Positions 47,319 to 59,584 of a DNA stretch of 64,000 nucleotides are shown here, in pieces; the stretch's first letter is position 1; every line of letters starts with the position of its first letter. The translations under genes were made by a program, and so were the position numbers. Location of the stretch: assembly GCF_031198435.1 (NCBI RefSeq), contig NZ_CP133548.1:2700001-2764000 (forward strand). The letters are read 5' to 3'. This DNA comes from Pleionea litopenaei. Its GTDB lineage: Bacteria > Pseudomonadota > Gammaproteobacteria > Enterobacterales > Kangiellaceae. Below the pieces are notes generated by a model. It was not told the DNA's origin. It searched no databases and saw nothing but the letters and a program-made list of their open reading frames with translations.

Positions 47319-47340
47319 TAGAATTCTTGATAGAATTCTA
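47319..47340. promoter_or_regulatory. Perfect inverted repeat upstream of the acyltransferase pair
   Basis: TAGAATTC, six bases TTGATA, then GAATTCTA: a perfect eight-base inverted repeat of operator size. It lies six bases beyond the hairpin at 47286-47312, within the likely promoter of the acyltransferase genes. No regulator family can be named. Confidence 0.5.
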
Positions 47341-47419
47341 TGCTTCAACGGGCTCCTAACGCCAGTCGATAGTTTTCTGGCGGCATAGCATAGATTGAAA
47401 AATGCTGAAAGAGAGTCGC

Positions 47420-48175
47420 TTAATGTACTAAATCGATATGCTTGTAGGCAGCCAATTCCGCCTGCAATTTGGTTTCGACCGCATCAATTCGACGTAAGTG
47501 ATCGCAAAACTTAACCGCTTCTTTTTCAATATCAGCGGCTTGAGCTTCGAGTTCCCTCTCAAGGTCTTCACCAAACATTTCCATCCGAAATTCAAAATCA
47601 GCCAACTCTTCCTCATCACCACTAAAGATTTGAGCTAACGATTTGGCCACGATCTTGCCACTGGCTTTTTCAACAGCCTCTGACACGAGACTTTCGATTT
47701 CCTTTTCAAAGGTTTGATCCAGTTTGGCGTCATTCAGTAGCTGACCGTTAACATAGCTTTCATTAAAGTTCGCTTTAATTTTTTCTGAAAGTCCGTCGAG
47801 CTTTTTCATCATTTTGTCTTGAAATTCAATATCATCAACAAACAAAGCATTAATAGTGATACTTGCCGCTTTCACACCAATTTCGGCAGCTTCGCTAGCA
47901 ATATTCGCGATGATGGGCACCATCGCTCGGCACTCCACGGCCATTTCAGTTGTTAACTGCTGTTGCTTAGCGTTTAAGATCTGCCGCTCACCCTTGATGT
48001 AGAGCTGATTCGAATTATCAATCTTTACTAAACTATTTCCATGGTCGAGAATTTCAACCGCTTGTTTATTGATATTGATATCGTAGGGTAAGTCCAGTTT
48101 GCATGAATCGGTTTGAATGCCAGCAAAAGCCGACACAGAGACCAGTGAAATCAATAGATACAGGTTACGGTACAT
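47420..48175 (-). CDS. YggN-like secreted protein (DUF2884)
   Basis: 251 residues with a Sec signal (about 1-18, ending AFA). The mature part is largely helical and acidic. Features shared with E. coli YggN are CKLDLPYDININ near the N-terminus, AVECRAMVPIIANIASEAAEIGVKAASIT and the C-terminal FCDHLRRIDAVETKLQAE, with two or more conserved cysteines. The role is unknown; proteins of this family are periplasmic. It precedes the acyltransferase pair by about 170 bases on the same strand. Confidence 0.82.
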   Translation of the reverse strand: MYRNLYLLISLVSVSAFAGIQTDSCKLDLPYDININKQAVEILDHGNSLVKIDNSNQLYIKGERQILNAKQQQLTTEMAVECRAMVPIIANIASEAAEIGVKAASITINALFVDDIEFQDKMMKKLDGLSEKIKANFNESYVNGQLLNDAKLDQTFEKEIESLVSEAVEKASGKIVAKSLAQIFSGDEEELADFEFRMEMFGEDLERELEAQAADIEKEAVKFCDHLRRIDAVETKLQAELAAYKHIDLVH

Positions 48176-48277
48176 ATTTCCCTCCGCTATGATATGAACC
48201 TGTACTAACAGACGCCAGTTGCTAAAAAATAGTTTTAATTGCGACGGTGATTTTCAAGATTGGATGTAAGTAAATGT

Positions 48278-48304
48278 AAAAAAGGGCCCTAAAGCCCTTT
48301 TTTT
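48278..48304 (-). terminator. Intrinsic terminator after dsbA-like gene
   Basis: GGGC/GCCC stem extended by A-T pairs, with six A on one side and seven T on the other, so it works in both directions. On the minus strand it lies about 30 bases past the stop of the DsbA-family gene and separates the glmS/dsbA transcript from the YggN-like gene. Confidence 0.85.
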
Positions 48305-48330
48305 ACTCTAATCAATAGTTATCGAAAGCG

Positions 48331-48930
48331 TTACATATTCAACAATTGATTGATACCCTCAAGTAACTCTGCGTTAGATTTGAACGCATTCGCGTTAACA
48401 CGAAAACGATCATTAACCACAAAGGTAGGGGTTGATAATATTTTATTGGCCATCGCTTGCTTGCGCGCTAAGCGCTGCTTTGCATCCAATTGAAACGACT
48501 TAGCAGCGGCGTCGAATCGTTTTCCGTCAGCCCCTAAATCAACAAAAAATGCTTTCAATTGCTCTAAGTCGCCAATTTGCTTTTTCTCTACGTGGACGCG
48601 ATGAAATATTGCCGTGTGGGCTTTCTCACTCATCTCTAGCATTTCAGCAATGTAGAATGCTTGAACATAAATGCGCCAGCCCGGGTGATTCTCAAAAGGA
48701 ACATGAGAAACTTTAACTCCTTCTGGAACACCGTCTGCCACAAATTTCACCAGACTTTCCGCTTTAAAGCATCCAGGACAGCCATAGTTAAAGTATACCG
48801 ACACAAATTTTCCATCGCTAGGAAGTGTATTAACCACTTCATAATGCACACCTTCTTCTATTTCAATCGCTTGGCTAGATATTGAAAAGGCCAATAGAAG
48901 TGATGTAACAACGATTTTAAATATCTGCAT
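48331..48930 (-). CDS. DsbA-family thiol:disulfide interchange protein with CPGC active site
   Basis: 199 residues. Sec signal (about 1-21) and a thioredoxin fold with inserted helical domain as in DsbA. The active site is NYGCPGC (Cys51, Cys54); DsbA proper usually has CPHC. The cis-proline loop is LSTPTFVV. The glycine in place of histidine suggests a different redox potential. It is a periplasmic oxidoreductase whose partner is unknown. It lies three bases after the glmS stop, so it is likely co-transcribed with it. Confidence 0.88.
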   Translation of the reverse strand: MQIFKIVVTSLLLAFSISSQAIEIEEGVHYEVVNTLPSDGKFVSVYFNYGCPGCFKAESLVKFVADGVPEGVKVSHVPFENHPGWRIYVQAFYIAEMLEMSEKAHTAIFHRVHVEKKQIGDLEQLKAFFVDLGADGKRFDAAAKSFQLDAKQRLARKQAMANKILSTPTFVVNDRFRVNANAFKSNAELLEGINQLLNM

Positions 48931-48933
48931 AAC

Positions 48934-50763
48934 TTACTCCACGGTAACTGATTTAGCTAAGTTTCTTGGCTGATCGACGTCAGTGCCTTTAATCACTGCA
49001 ACGTGATAGCTTAATAATTGAAGCGGAAGAGTGTAAACGATAGGTGCAGTCACTTCATGCTCTGAGTTCACATTAACCACTTTGATTCCGTCATCATTGA
49101 CAAAGTTAGAACTGGAGTCAGCAAACACATACAGCTGTCCGCCACGAGCTCGAACTTCTTCCATATTAGATTTCAGTTTCTCTAAAAGTTCATTTTGAGG
49201 CGCAACCACTACGATTGGCATTTCATGGTCAATTAACGCTAAAGGACCATGTTTTAATTCACCAGCAGCGTATGCCTCAGCATGAATGTAAGAGATTTCT
49301 TTTAACTTCAATGCTCCTTCCATAGCGATCGGGTATTGATCGCCACGACCCAAAAATAGGCTATGATGTTTCTCAGAAAAATCTTCAGCAAGCTCTTCGA
49401 TCAAAGGATTTTGTTCAAGCGCTCGGTTAATTTCTCCCGGTAGAGCTTCTAAAGCACTGACGTATTTTTTGATCTCAGCTTCGGCCAATCCTTTATGTTT
49501 AGCAATCGCAACGATTAACATTAAAAGGCTCGCTAATTGAGTGGTGAACGCTTTCGTACTTGCGACACCAATTTCAGCACCTGCGCGAGTCATAAATGCC
49601 AAGTCAGATTCTCGAACTAACGACGAACCAGGAACATTACAAATCGACAGTGATGACATAAAACCACTTTCTTTTGCCAATCTTAACGCCGCTAAAGTAT
49701 CCGCCGTCTCACCAGATTGAGAGATGGTGATAAATAATGCATTTTTGGGTACAAAACTTTTTCTATAACGATATTCGCTTGCGATTTCTACATGACACGG
49801 AATATTCGCAATTTCTTCGCACCAATACTTTGCGACCATGCCAGCGTGATACGACGTACCACAGGCTACGATCTGGATCGCTTCTAAAGTAGCAAAAATG
49901 TCTTTTGCTTTTTCACCGAAAATGTCACTGTTAATAGAGCCATCTTTAATGCGACCTTCTAGAGTATTAGCGATGGCATCTGGTTGCTCATATATTTCTT
50001 TTAACATGTAGTGGCGATAAGGTCCTTTATCTCCCACATCGTGTTGAATGGACGATTCTTCAAAGTCACGATCGACTTTATTTCCATCTCGAGAATATAT
50101 TTGCAGTTCGGTGCGCGTCACTTGCGCTACTTCACCTTCTTCTAAATATAAAAACTGACGAGTGACAGGCAACAAGGCTAATTGATCAGATGCAACGAAC
50201 ATTTCACCTATACCCTTACCAATCACAAGTGGGCTACCTGAGCGAGCGACGATTAATTGTTCTGGCATTTCACGATGCATAAACACGGCACCGTAGGCAC
50301 CATCAAACTGTTTAACTGCATTTTGTACTGCTGATAATAAATCGTTTGTTTGCTTAAATTCTTCTGCGACCAGATGAGCCATCACTTCAGTGTCAGTAGC
50401 ACTAGAAAATTCATAACCTTTAGCAATTAATTGCTCTTTTAGTTGTTGGTGATTTTCTATAATGCCATTGTGAACGATGGCAATATCACTGCCAGAAATA
50501 TGTGGATGTGCGTTAATTTCGCTTGGTTCACCGTGTGTCGCCCAACGCGTATGAGCAATACCGGTACCACCGTTAAGAGGCTCGAGTGCTAACGCATCGG
50601 ATAACTCTTTAACTTTACCTAATCGTCTAACGCGATTAATGTCTGCGTTATTAATAATAGCGACACCTGCAGAGTCATATCCACGATACTCTAAGCGTCG
50701 TAATCCTTCGACTAAAATCTCAGCAACGTCCCTTTGTGCAACAGCACCGACAATTCCACACAT
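48934..50763 (-). CDS. glmS: Glucosamine-6-phosphate synthase (glutamine-hydrolysing)
   Basis: 609 residues as in E. coli. Class II amidotransferase domain starting MCGIVGAV with nucleophile Cys2 and [11 protein letters not shown]; two SIS sugar-isomerase domains (about 285-420 and 455-600) with [15 protein letters not shown]; the C-terminus is [11 protein letters not shown]. It makes glucosamine-6-phosphate for peptidoglycan and LPS. glmU lies 16 bases upstream, so the two enzymes of UDP-GlcNAc supply are co-transcribed downstream of the atp operon. Confidence 0.98.
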   Translation of the reverse strand: MCGIVGAVAQRDVAEILVEGLRRLEYRGYDSAGVAIINNADINRVRRLGKVKELSDALALEPLNGGTGIAHTRWATHGEPSEINAHPHISGSDIAIVHNGIIENHQQLKEQLIAKGYEFSSATDTEVMAHLVAEEFKQTNDLLSAVQNAVKQFDGAYGAVFMHREMPEQLIVARSGSPLVIGKGIGEMFVASDQLALLPVTRQFLYLEEGEVAQVTRTELQIYSRDGNKVDRDFEESSIQHDVGDKGPYRHYMLKEIYEQPDAIANTLEGRIKDGSINSDIFGEKAKDIFATLEAIQIVACGTSYHAGMVAKYWCEEIANIPCHVEIASEYRYRKSFVPKNALFITISQSGETADTLAALRLAKESGFMSSLSICNVPGSSLVRESDLAFMTRAGAEIGVASTKAFTTQLASLLMLIVAIAKHKGLAEAEIKKYVSALEALPGEINRALEQNPLIEELAEDFSEKHHSLFLGRGDQYPIAMEGALKLKEISYIHAEAYAAGELKHGPLALIDHEMPIVVVAPQNELLEKLKSNMEEVRARGGQLYVFADSSSNFVNDDGIKVVNVNSEHEVTAPIVYTLPLQLLSYHVAVIKGTDVDQPRNLAKSVTVE

Positions 50764-50779
50764 GACTACTTCTCCAATA

Positions 50780-52144
50780 TTACTTAGATTTTACCGGACG
50801 TTGCCATCCGGTAATTTCTTTTTGTTTAACACGAGTGATGCATAACACATCATCGTTAACGTCTTTCGCGATGGTGCTGCCAGCTCCAATGGTGGCATTT
50901 TCGCCTACCGTCACTGGTGCGACTAGTTGAGTATCGCTACCGATAAAAGCGCCATCTTTAATAATCGTTTGGTGCTTATTCGCGCCATCGTAATTGCAGG
51001 TTATGGTGCCTGCGCCCACATTGACTTTCTTACCTATAATCGCATCGCCAATATAGGCTAAATGATTCGCTTTGCTGCCTTCACCGATCTTTGACTTTTT
51101 CACTTCGACAAAGTTTCCGATATGCGCATCGTTGGCTAATTCAGTACCCGGTCGCAGTCGAGCAAACGGCCCAACACTGCAGTCGTCGCCTAAATTTGCT
51201 TGCTCGATGATTGAGTTCGGTTTTATGTCGCAATGTTTACCGATATGACAATCTCTAAGGATGCAATTAGCGCCGATTCGAGTGCCGGTTTCAATAACAA
51301 CATTGCCTTCAATAATGACGTTCACATCTAAAGTGACATCTGGGTCAACCGTCAGTTTGCCGCGCAAATCAAAACGATAGGGGTCAAGTAAAGTAACACC
51401 GCCCGCCATTAGATTTTGCGCGCATTGATATTGAAAGTCTCGCTCCAAAGCGGCCAATTGCATGCGGTTATTTACACCTTCGACTTCCGATTGGTTATTC
51501 GGAGCTGCCGTGATGATTTCTCGTTGATCATTCGCCGCAAATCCAATCACATCAGTCAGATAAAACTCACCTTGAGCATTGTTAGACGAAAGGTTAGATA
51601 ACCAACGTTTCAAATCGGCTGCACCCGCAGCTAAGATGCCAGTGTTAACTTCATTTATTAATAGTTGCTCGGTACTTGCATCTTTTTGTTCAACAATACC
51701 TACCACTCGGTTTTCGTCGTCTCGAATAATCCGTCCATAACCGGTGGGATCCTGCATTAAATTAGTCAGCAAGGAGATGCCGCCGGTGGGGTAGGTCGTT
51801 AACAGTTCGTATAGGGTGTCATGATGGATCAATGGGACATCGCCGTATAAAATCAGTACTTGGTCATCATCTTTAAGATGATCTTTAACTTGCGCTACCG
51901 CATGCCCAGTACCTAACTGTTCTTTTTGCTCAACCCAAGTAACCGTTGGCTCTTGAATCGCTTGCTTGACAAGATCTCCACCATGACCATAAACGATAAA
52001 TATTTGGTCAGCTCTTAAGCTCTTACAGGTATCTACGACATGCTGAAGCATTGGTTTACCCGCGATGGGGTGTAATACTTTAGGCAAAGAAGACCGCATA
52101 CGGGTCCCTTGACCTGCGGCTAAAATAACGACACTCAATCCCAT
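50780..52144 (-). CDS. glmU: Bifunctional UDP-GlcNAc pyrophosphorylase / GlcN-1-P acetyltransferase
   Basis: 454 residues. The N-terminal uridylyltransferase domain opens with the nucleotide-binding [24 protein letters not shown]. The C-terminal left-handed beta-helix of hexapeptide repeats (about 250-440) holds the acetyltransferase site, with [11 protein letters not shown] and the lysine-rich KPNSIIEQA region. It makes UDP-GlcNAc in two steps. A strong terminator separates it from atpC (136-base gap), so it likely has its own promoter there. Confidence 0.97.
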   Translation of the reverse strand: MGLSVVILAAGQGTRMRSSLPKVLHPIAGKPMLQHVVDTCKSLRADQIFIVYGHGGDLVKQAIQEPTVTWVEQKEQLGTGHAVAQVKDHLKDDDQVLILYGDVPLIHHDTLYELLTTYPTGGISLLTNLMQDPTGYGRIIRDDENRVVGIVEQKDASTEQLLINEVNTGILAAGAADLKRWLSNLSSNNAQGEFYLTDVIGFAANDQREIITAAPNNQSEVEGVNNRMQLAALERDFQYQCAQNLMAGGVTLLDPYRFDLRGKLTVDPDVTLDVNVIIEGNVVIETGTRIGANCILRDCHIGKHCDIKPNSIIEQANLGDDCSVGPFARLRPGTELANDAHIGNFVEVKKSKIGEGSKANHLAYIGDAIIGKKVNVGAGTITCNYDGANKHQTIIKDGAFIGSDTQLVAPVTVGENATIGAGSTIAKDVNDDVLCITRVKQKEITGWQRPVKSK

Positions 52145-52230
52145 AACTTATCCCTATTGAATCGGTTTACATTCAATCTTGCTCTATTCAACTCCATTCT
52201 AAAACAGGTGCAAGATTAATACTACGAACG

Positions 52231-52254
52231 AAAAAAGGGAGGTTTCCCTCCCTT
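52231..52254 (-). terminator. Intrinsic terminator of the atp operon
   Basis: On the minus strand AAGGGAGG and CCTCCCTT form a stem with a GAAA tetraloop followed by four more T residues. It lies 27 bases past the atpC stop. Confidence 0.92.
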
Positions 52255-52280
52255 GAAAAGACTGTGTTACCAATTTAAAG

Positions 52281-52715
52281 CTATTTACCTGCTTTTCGGC
52301 GAATCGCTTGCAACGTACGAAGTTGCGCTACTGCTTCAGCAAGTTCAGCCGCTGCTTGAGAGTACTCAATTTCGGCACTCTGATCTTTCAGTGCTTGTTC
52401 TGCTGCTTTCTGTGCTTCTATTGCAGCAGCTTCGTCAACATCACCAGCGCGTACAGCCGTATCGGCAAGAACGGTTACGACGTGTGGTTGCACTTCTAAC
52501 ATGCCACCAGAAACGTAATAAAACTCTTCTTCGCCACCATGCTTAGTTACTTTTACCGGACCTGGTTTCAAGGTAGTTAACAACGGCGCATGGCCTGGAG
52601 CAACCCCTAGTTCACCTAGTTCACCGGTAGCAACTAGCATATCTACGGTGCCGGAGAAGATTTCTTCTTCGGCACTGACGATATCGAGATGAAATGTATA
52701 TGGCATAGTCTTCAT
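52281..52715 (-). CDS. atpC: ATP synthase epsilon subunit
   Basis: 144 residues. N-terminal beta-sandwich ([47 protein letters not shown]) and C-terminal helical pair rich in Ala/Glu. It is part of the rotor stalk and inhibits hydrolysis. It is the last gene of the atp operon, 14 bases after atpD, and is followed by a strong terminator. Confidence 0.97.
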   Translation of the reverse strand: MKTMPYTFHLDIVSAEEEIFSGTVDMLVATGELGELGVAPGHAPLLTTLKPGPVKVTKHGGEEEFYYVSGGMLEVQPHVVTVLADTAVRAGDVDEAAAIEAQKAAEQALKDQSAEIEYSQAAAELAEAVAQLRTLQAIRRKAGK

Positions 52716-52729
52716 CCCTTATTTAAGTC

Positions 52730-54118
<1,389 letters not shown>

Positions 54119-54144
54119 TTAACCAATATTTAATTCTTGTTCTG

Positions 54145-55005
54145 CTATACCGCAGCAGCGCCCGCAACAATCTCAGAAAGCTCTTGAGTAATCGCTGCTT
54201 GTCGTGCTTTGTTGTATACCAGTTGTAGTTCGTCAATCAGATCACCAGCATTATCCGATGCTGCTTTCATTGCAACCATTCGTGCCGCTTGCTCACAAGC
54301 GATGTTATCTACGACGCCTTGGTATACTTGAGACTCGATGTACCGAGTAAATAAAACTTCAAGTAACGACTTTGCATCAGGTTCGTAAATATAATCCCAG
54401 TGATGTTTTAACTCATCGTCTTCACTAGGAACGATAGGTAACAATTGAGCAACGGTTGGTGCTTGCGTCATGGTGTTTACAAAGTCATTAGACGCTAAGA
54501 ATAAACGGTCAATTTTTCCACCGTTATAAGAGTCCAACATAACTTTAACGGCACCGATTAAGTCTGCTACTTGAGGTGCGTCACCAAGATGAGTTGCTTG
54601 TGCAACCACGTTGCCGCCGAAACGCTTGAAAAAGCCTTGAGCTTTTGAACCGATTAGGCATAAATCAATTTCAACGCCTTGATCGTGCCATTGCTTCATT
54701 TCGGTTAGTGCTTTCTTGAACAAGTTGATGTTCAATCCACCACATAAACCGCGATCAGTAGAAACAATGATAAAGCCAACTCGCTTAACGTCGCGCTCTT
54801 TCATAAACGCATGCTGATATTCAACGTTTCCGTGTGCTATGTGTCCAATCACACTACGAATACGTTTGGCATAGGGACGAGTAGCAGCCATGCGATCTTG
54901 TGCTTTACGCATTTTACTTGCTGCAACCATCTCCATGGCACTGGTGATCTTTTGGGTGTTTTTAATACTCCCAATTTTCGTTCTAATCTCTTTAGCGCCG
55001 GCCAT
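54145..55005 (-). CDS. atpG: ATP synthase gamma subunit
   Basis: 286 residues. The helical N-terminus [32 protein letters not shown] and C-terminus [41 protein letters not shown] form the coiled-coil shaft; the middle [16 protein letters not shown] is the conserved Rossmann-like part. It is the central rotor stalk of F1. Confidence 0.98.
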   Translation of the reverse strand: MAGAKEIRTKIGSIKNTQKITSAMEMVAASKMRKAQDRMAATRPYAKRIRSVIGHIAHGNVEYQHAFMKERDVKRVGFIIVSTDRGLCGGLNINLFKKALTEMKQWHDQGVEIDLCLIGSKAQGFFKRFGGNVVAQATHLGDAPQVADLIGAVKVMLDSYNGGKIDRLFLASNDFVNTMTQAPTVAQLLPIVPSEDDELKHHWDYIYEPDAKSLLEVLFTRYIESQVYQGVVDNIACEQAARMVAMKAASDNAGDLIDELQLVYNKARQAAITQELSEIVAGAAAV

Positions 55006-55064
55006 AATATTTTCCTGTTAATCGTCTTTGGTTCATAAAAGGGAAGACTCGCTTCCCTAAATGA

Positions 55065-56612
55065 TTACCAGGTTTGAGTTGATTTAAACTTCGTCAATGA
55101 ATCTTCAAGCTCTGCAGCAATTTCATCATTGTAATCAGCTGTTTTGTTGATTTTTTCCATCAACGACTGATGTTGATTGGTCATATAGTCAATCAACGCT
55201 GATTCGAAATCACCGATTTTATCCAATTCGACGTCTTTTAAATGACCTTTCTCTGCGGCATACAAAGACACTGCCATTTCAGCGACCGAAAGAGGAGAGT
55301 ATTGAGATTGCTTCATCAACTCAGTTACACGTTGACCATGCTCTAACTGCGCGCGAGTTGCATCATCAAGATCCGATGCGAACTGTGCGAACGCTGCAAG
55401 TTCACGATACTGTGCAAGTGCAAGACGAATACCGCCACCAAGCTTTTTGATAATTTTGGTTTGAGCTGCACCACCAACACGAGATACCGATAGACCCGCA
55501 TTAACCGCAGGACGAATACCTGAGTTAAATAAGTCAGTCTCTAAGAAGATTTGACCATCGGTAATCGAAATAACGTTGGTTGGTACGAAAGCAGAAACGT
55601 CACCCGCTTGAGTTTCGATAATAGGTAATGCTGTCAATGACCCAGTTTGGCCTTTCACTTCACCACCGGTTAACTTCTCAACATAGTCTGCGTTAATGCG
55701 AGCAGCACGTTCTAAAAGACGTGAGTGCAAGTAGAAAACGTCACCAGGATACGCTTCACGGCCTGGAGGGCGACGCAATAACAATGAAATTTGACGGTAA
55801 GCCCAAGCTTGCTTGGTCAAGTCATCATAAACGATCAATGAGTCTTCACCGCGGTCACGGAAAAATTCACCCATTGAACAACCAGAGAAGGGGGCGATGT
55901 ATTGTAGAGCAGCAGAGTCAGAAGCGGCGGCTGCAACAACAACCGTATGCGCCATAGCACCATGCTCTTCTAATTTGCGCACGATGTTAGCAATGGTCGA
56001 TGCTTTCTGACCAACAGCTACGTACACACATTTAACACCAGTGTCTTTCTGGTTGATGATGGCATCAATCGCGATAGCCGTTTTACCTGTTTGACGGTCA
56101 CCAATGATCAACTCACGCTGACCTCGACCAACAGGAATCATGGCGTCGATTGATTTAATACCCGTTTGAACAGGTTGTGATACAGATTGACGGGCGATAA
56201 CACCAGGTGCAACTTTCTCAACAGGTGAGTATTTAGCACCTTCGATTGGGCCTTTACCGTCAATCGGATTACCCAACGCGTCAACGACACGGCCAAGCAT
56301 ACATTCACCGGTCGGAACTTCTAAAATACGACCGGTACATTTTGCTTTTTGACCTTCAACAATACCTGAGTAGTCACCAAGTACAACCGCACCAACTGAG
56401 TCACGCTCAAGGTTTAGTGCTAAGCCGTAGCGACCGCCAGGTAATTCAATCATTTCACCTTGCATTACATCTGCAAGGCCATGGATACGTAGGATACCGT
56501 CAGAAACGCTGACGATAGTGCCTTCATTACGGGCTTCAGAAACAACTTCAAATTCATTGATGCGTTGTTTAATTAGCTCGCTAATTTCAGATGGATTCAG
56601 TTGCATACTCAT
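55065..56612 (-). CDS. atpA: ATP synthase alpha subunit
   Basis: 515 residues. [18 protein letters not shown] opening, Walker [10 protein letters not shown] (about 171-179), [24 protein letters not shown], and the Arg-finger-bearing [11 protein letters not shown] segment. Non-catalytic nucleotide-binding subunit of F1. The ATG at 56612 is used because AAGGA lies about nine bases before it; one two codons later is possible. It lies 14 bases after atpH. Confidence 0.99.
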   Translation of the reverse strand: MSMQLNPSEISELIKQRINEFEVVSEARNEGTIVSVSDGILRIHGLADVMQGEMIELPGGRYGLALNLERDSVGAVVLGDYSGIVEGQKAKCTGRILEVPTGECMLGRVVDALGNPIDGKGPIEGAKYSPVEKVAPGVIARQSVSQPVQTGIKSIDAMIPVGRGQRELIIGDRQTGKTAIAIDAIINQKDTGVKCVYVAVGQKASTIANIVRKLEEHGAMAHTVVVAAAASDSAALQYIAPFSGCSMGEFFRDRGEDSLIVYDDLTKQAWAYRQISLLLRRPPGREAYPGDVFYLHSRLLERAARINADYVEKLTGGEVKGQTGSLTALPIIETQAGDVSAFVPTNVISITDGQIFLETDLFNSGIRPAVNAGLSVSRVGGAAQTKIIKKLGGGIRLALAQYRELAAFAQFASDLDDATRAQLEHGQRVTELMKQSQYSPLSVAEMAVSLYAAEKGHLKDVELDKIGDFESALIDYMTNQHQSLMEKINKTADYNDEIAAELEDSLTKFKSTQTW

Positions 56613-56626
56613 GCTCTGGATTCCTT

Positions 56627-57163
56627 TTATACTTTCAGCGTCTCTGACAATTTGGCTAGCTTACCGCGAACCGAACCGTCAATGACCATATCTTCAGCTT
56701 CGATGACCAGGCCGCCCAATAGCGAATTATCGATGGTTACATCAATATTGACCTGTCGCCCTAATTTTGTTGCCAATTTCTGTTTTAACTTTTCTTGTTG
56801 CTCGACCGTTAACTCAGCAGCAGAAATAACATGAGCATCAACGGTTTTTTCAAACTCAGATTTCAAATGTTCAAATATTTCTGCAATTTTTGGCAACGCT
56901 AATAAGCGGTGGTTTTCAGACAATAACTTAACAAAGTTTTGTCCTTGAGCATCCAGCTTGTCAGCACAAACATTTAGCATGGCGTCACGCTGTTGTTCAC
57001 GTGTTAAATGCGGGCTAGTCAGCAGATCTTGCATTTGCTTATCATCGGCAACCGCCGACATTAAGCTCAGCATATCTGACCAATTTGCCAGTGCATTTGC
57101 CGCCATAGCATGCTCAAATGCCGCTTTGGCATAAGGTCTTGCTACTGTGGTAAATTCAGCCAT
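56627..57163 (-). CDS. atpH: ATP synthase delta subunit
   Basis: 178 residues. [14 protein letters not shown] at the N-terminus and the C-terminal [35 protein letters not shown] are diagnostic OSCP/delta motifs. It links F1 to the peripheral stalk. It lies between atpF (12 bases upstream) and atpA. Confidence 0.97.
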   Translation of the reverse strand: MAEFTTVARPYAKAAFEHAMAANALANWSDMLSLMSAVADDKQMQDLLTSPHLTREQQRDAMLNVCADKLDAQGQNFVKLLSENHRLLALPKIAEIFEHLKSEFEKTVDAHVISAAELTVEQQEKLKQKLATKLGRQVNIDVTIDNSLLGGLVIEAEDMVIDGSVRGKLAKLSETLKV

Positions 57164-57175
57164 GGTCTACCCTTA

Positions 57176-57646
57176 TTAAAGTTCTTTGACCAGTTTTTCG
57201 ACAATGTCGTTCTGTGCCGCAGCGTCGATGTTACGCTCAAGAATCTTTTCAGCACCAGCAACCGCTAATGTTGAAAGTTGTGCACGAAGTTGTTCACGCG
57301 CACGATTAACTTCTTGTTCGATTTCTGCTCGAGCACCCGCAAGAATTTTATCTGCTTCGGCACGTGCATCATCTTTTGCACCATCAACAATTTCGTTGTG
57401 ACGCTTTTTCGCTTGATCGATCAATTCTGCAGCTTGAGCTTTTGCTTCTTTCATCGTGTTTGAAGCGCTTTCTTTAGCAAGCTCCAAATCGTGAACGCCT
57501 TTTTCTGAAGCTGCTAAGCCTTCAGCAATTTTGTTTTGACGTTCGGTGATGGCAGTTTCTAGCAAAGGCCAAACGAATTTCATTGTGAACCAAACAAACG
57601 CTAAGAAAGCGATTGATTGAACAATTAATGTTGCATTCGGTTCCAC
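57176..57646 (-). CDS. atpF: ATP synthase b subunit
   Basis: 156 residues. One N-terminal membrane helix (about 6-26, [20 protein letters not shown]) followed by a long charged coiled coil (about 30-145) that forms the peripheral stalk dimer. The start is a GTG at 57646 preceded by AAGGAG. It lies 48 bases after atpE. Confidence 0.97.
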   Translation of the reverse strand: MEPNATLIVQSIAFLAFVWFTMKFVWPLLETAITERQNKIAEGLAASEKGVHDLELAKESASNTMKEAKAQAAELIDQAKKRHNEIVDGAKDDARAEADKILAGARAEIEQEVNRAREQLRAQLSTLAVAGAEKILERNIDAAAQNDIVEKLVKEL

Positions 57647-57694
57647 TTTAAAACTCCTTTATTTGTCTTAATCTATGGACGGCGGAGTTATCGC

Positions 57695-57967
<273 letters not shown>

Positions 57968-58011
57968 CTACTAAAAGGTATATTGATATTTAAAACTAAA
58001 CTAAAAACTGA

Positions 58012-58878
<867 letters not shown>

Positions 58879-58886
58879 TTAGATTA

Positions 58887-59276
58887 CTAATTCGACGCAC
58901 TGACGGTGATAATTATCGGAGCAAACACTTGCACTAAGGTTGCTAAGATAAAACCGCTGAGTGCTGCAACTGCCACCACTGGCAGCCACTTCAAAACTAA
59001 AACAAACAGCACGATAGCACCGAGAAACTTAATCGCTTCACCGATATAAAACCCAGTCATAACCTGTTTAGCCGCTTGAGCACCAGAGTGCCGAAACGCC
59101 CATCGAGAAAATAACAGGGACGGTATTATGATTGAAAGTCCACCAACCAATACCGAAAAAGAAGCATTAAATCCCCAAGCTAATGCTGCTGTGGCGCAGA
59201 CTAAAACTACGCCCACTTGAATCAATGTTAACTTCAGAGCAGTCGTTCGGCCTTTATGATTAATATCTTGAGGCAT
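58887..59276 (-). CDS. atpI: ATP synthase accessory protein AtpI
   Basis: 129 residues with four hydrophobic helices (about 15-35, 38-58, 72-92 and 98-120) and the AtpI-type stretch GGLSIIIPSLLFSRWAFRHSGAQAAKQVMTGFYIGEAIKF. It helps c-ring assembly or Mg2+/Ca2+ handling. It is the first gene of the operon; a near-consensus promoter lies 80-110 bases upstream. Confidence 0.93.
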   Translation of the reverse strand: MPQDINHKGRTTALKLTLIQVGVVLVCATAALAWGFNASFSVLVGGLSIIIPSLLFSRWAFRHSGAQAAKQVMTGFYIGEAIKFLGAIVLFVLVLKWLPVVAVAALSGFILATLVQVFAPIIITVSASN

Positions 59277-59355
59277 ACGTCACGCCTGTACTGTGTATTT
59301 TTGATTCATTTTGCAAGTGAGAATTATTCTCAAATGCTATTAAAAATTCCGGCAA

Positions 59356-59384
59356 ATTATAGGTTGTTAGGGGTTCCAGTTCAA
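59356..59384 (-). promoter_or_regulatory. Sigma-70 promoter of the atp operon
   Basis: On the minus strand -35 TTGAAC (59379-59384) and a perfect -10 TATAAT (59356-59361) are separated by 17 bases. Initiation would fall near 59348, giving a leader of about 70 bases before the atpI ATG. No other promoter of this quality is seen in the 59277-59584 spacer. Confidence 0.82.
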
Positions 59385-59397
59385 CCGAAATTGGAGC

Positions 59398-59529
59398 TTA
59401 TTCACCGATACTCCAACTTCTTGTGGATAAACGCGATTCAAGCCATTCTTCTTGATTCGAACCTAATCTGCCTAAAAAATCTACATCTAGTGCTCCCAAG
59501 GATTTTATAACCAAATATAGGCGATTTTG
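59398..59529 (-). pseudogene. Possible 3' relic of a PhoD-like phosphatase gene
   Basis: A 43-codon open stretch ending in TAA reads RLYLVIKSLGALDVDF, then LGSNQEEWLESRLSTRSWS. The second part resembles the 'LG..Q..WL...L....W' motif of PhoD-type alkaline phosphatases. It has no start codon or 5' part and begins at the terminator of the neighbouring protease gene. The match is short and from memory, so chance is quite possible. Confidence 0.2.
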
Positions 59530-59532
59530 GGC

Positions 59533-59563
59533 AAAAAAAAGCTGGCCAAATTGGCCAGCTTTT
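59533..59563 (-). terminator. Intrinsic terminator of the first subtilase gene
   Basis: GCTGGCCAA / TTGGCCAGC stem with a one-base centre, followed on the minus strand by eight T residues. It lies about 22 bases past the stop at 59585 and insulates the atp promoter from the protease gene. Confidence 0.92.
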
Positions 59564-59584
59564 TAGCACTCTAATTGGTAATTG

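Noticed and set aside
47360-47382. CGCCAG/CTGGCG hairpin downstream of the YggN-like gene as a terminator
   Set aside because: The stem has only six pairs, a long loop and no T run on the minus strand.
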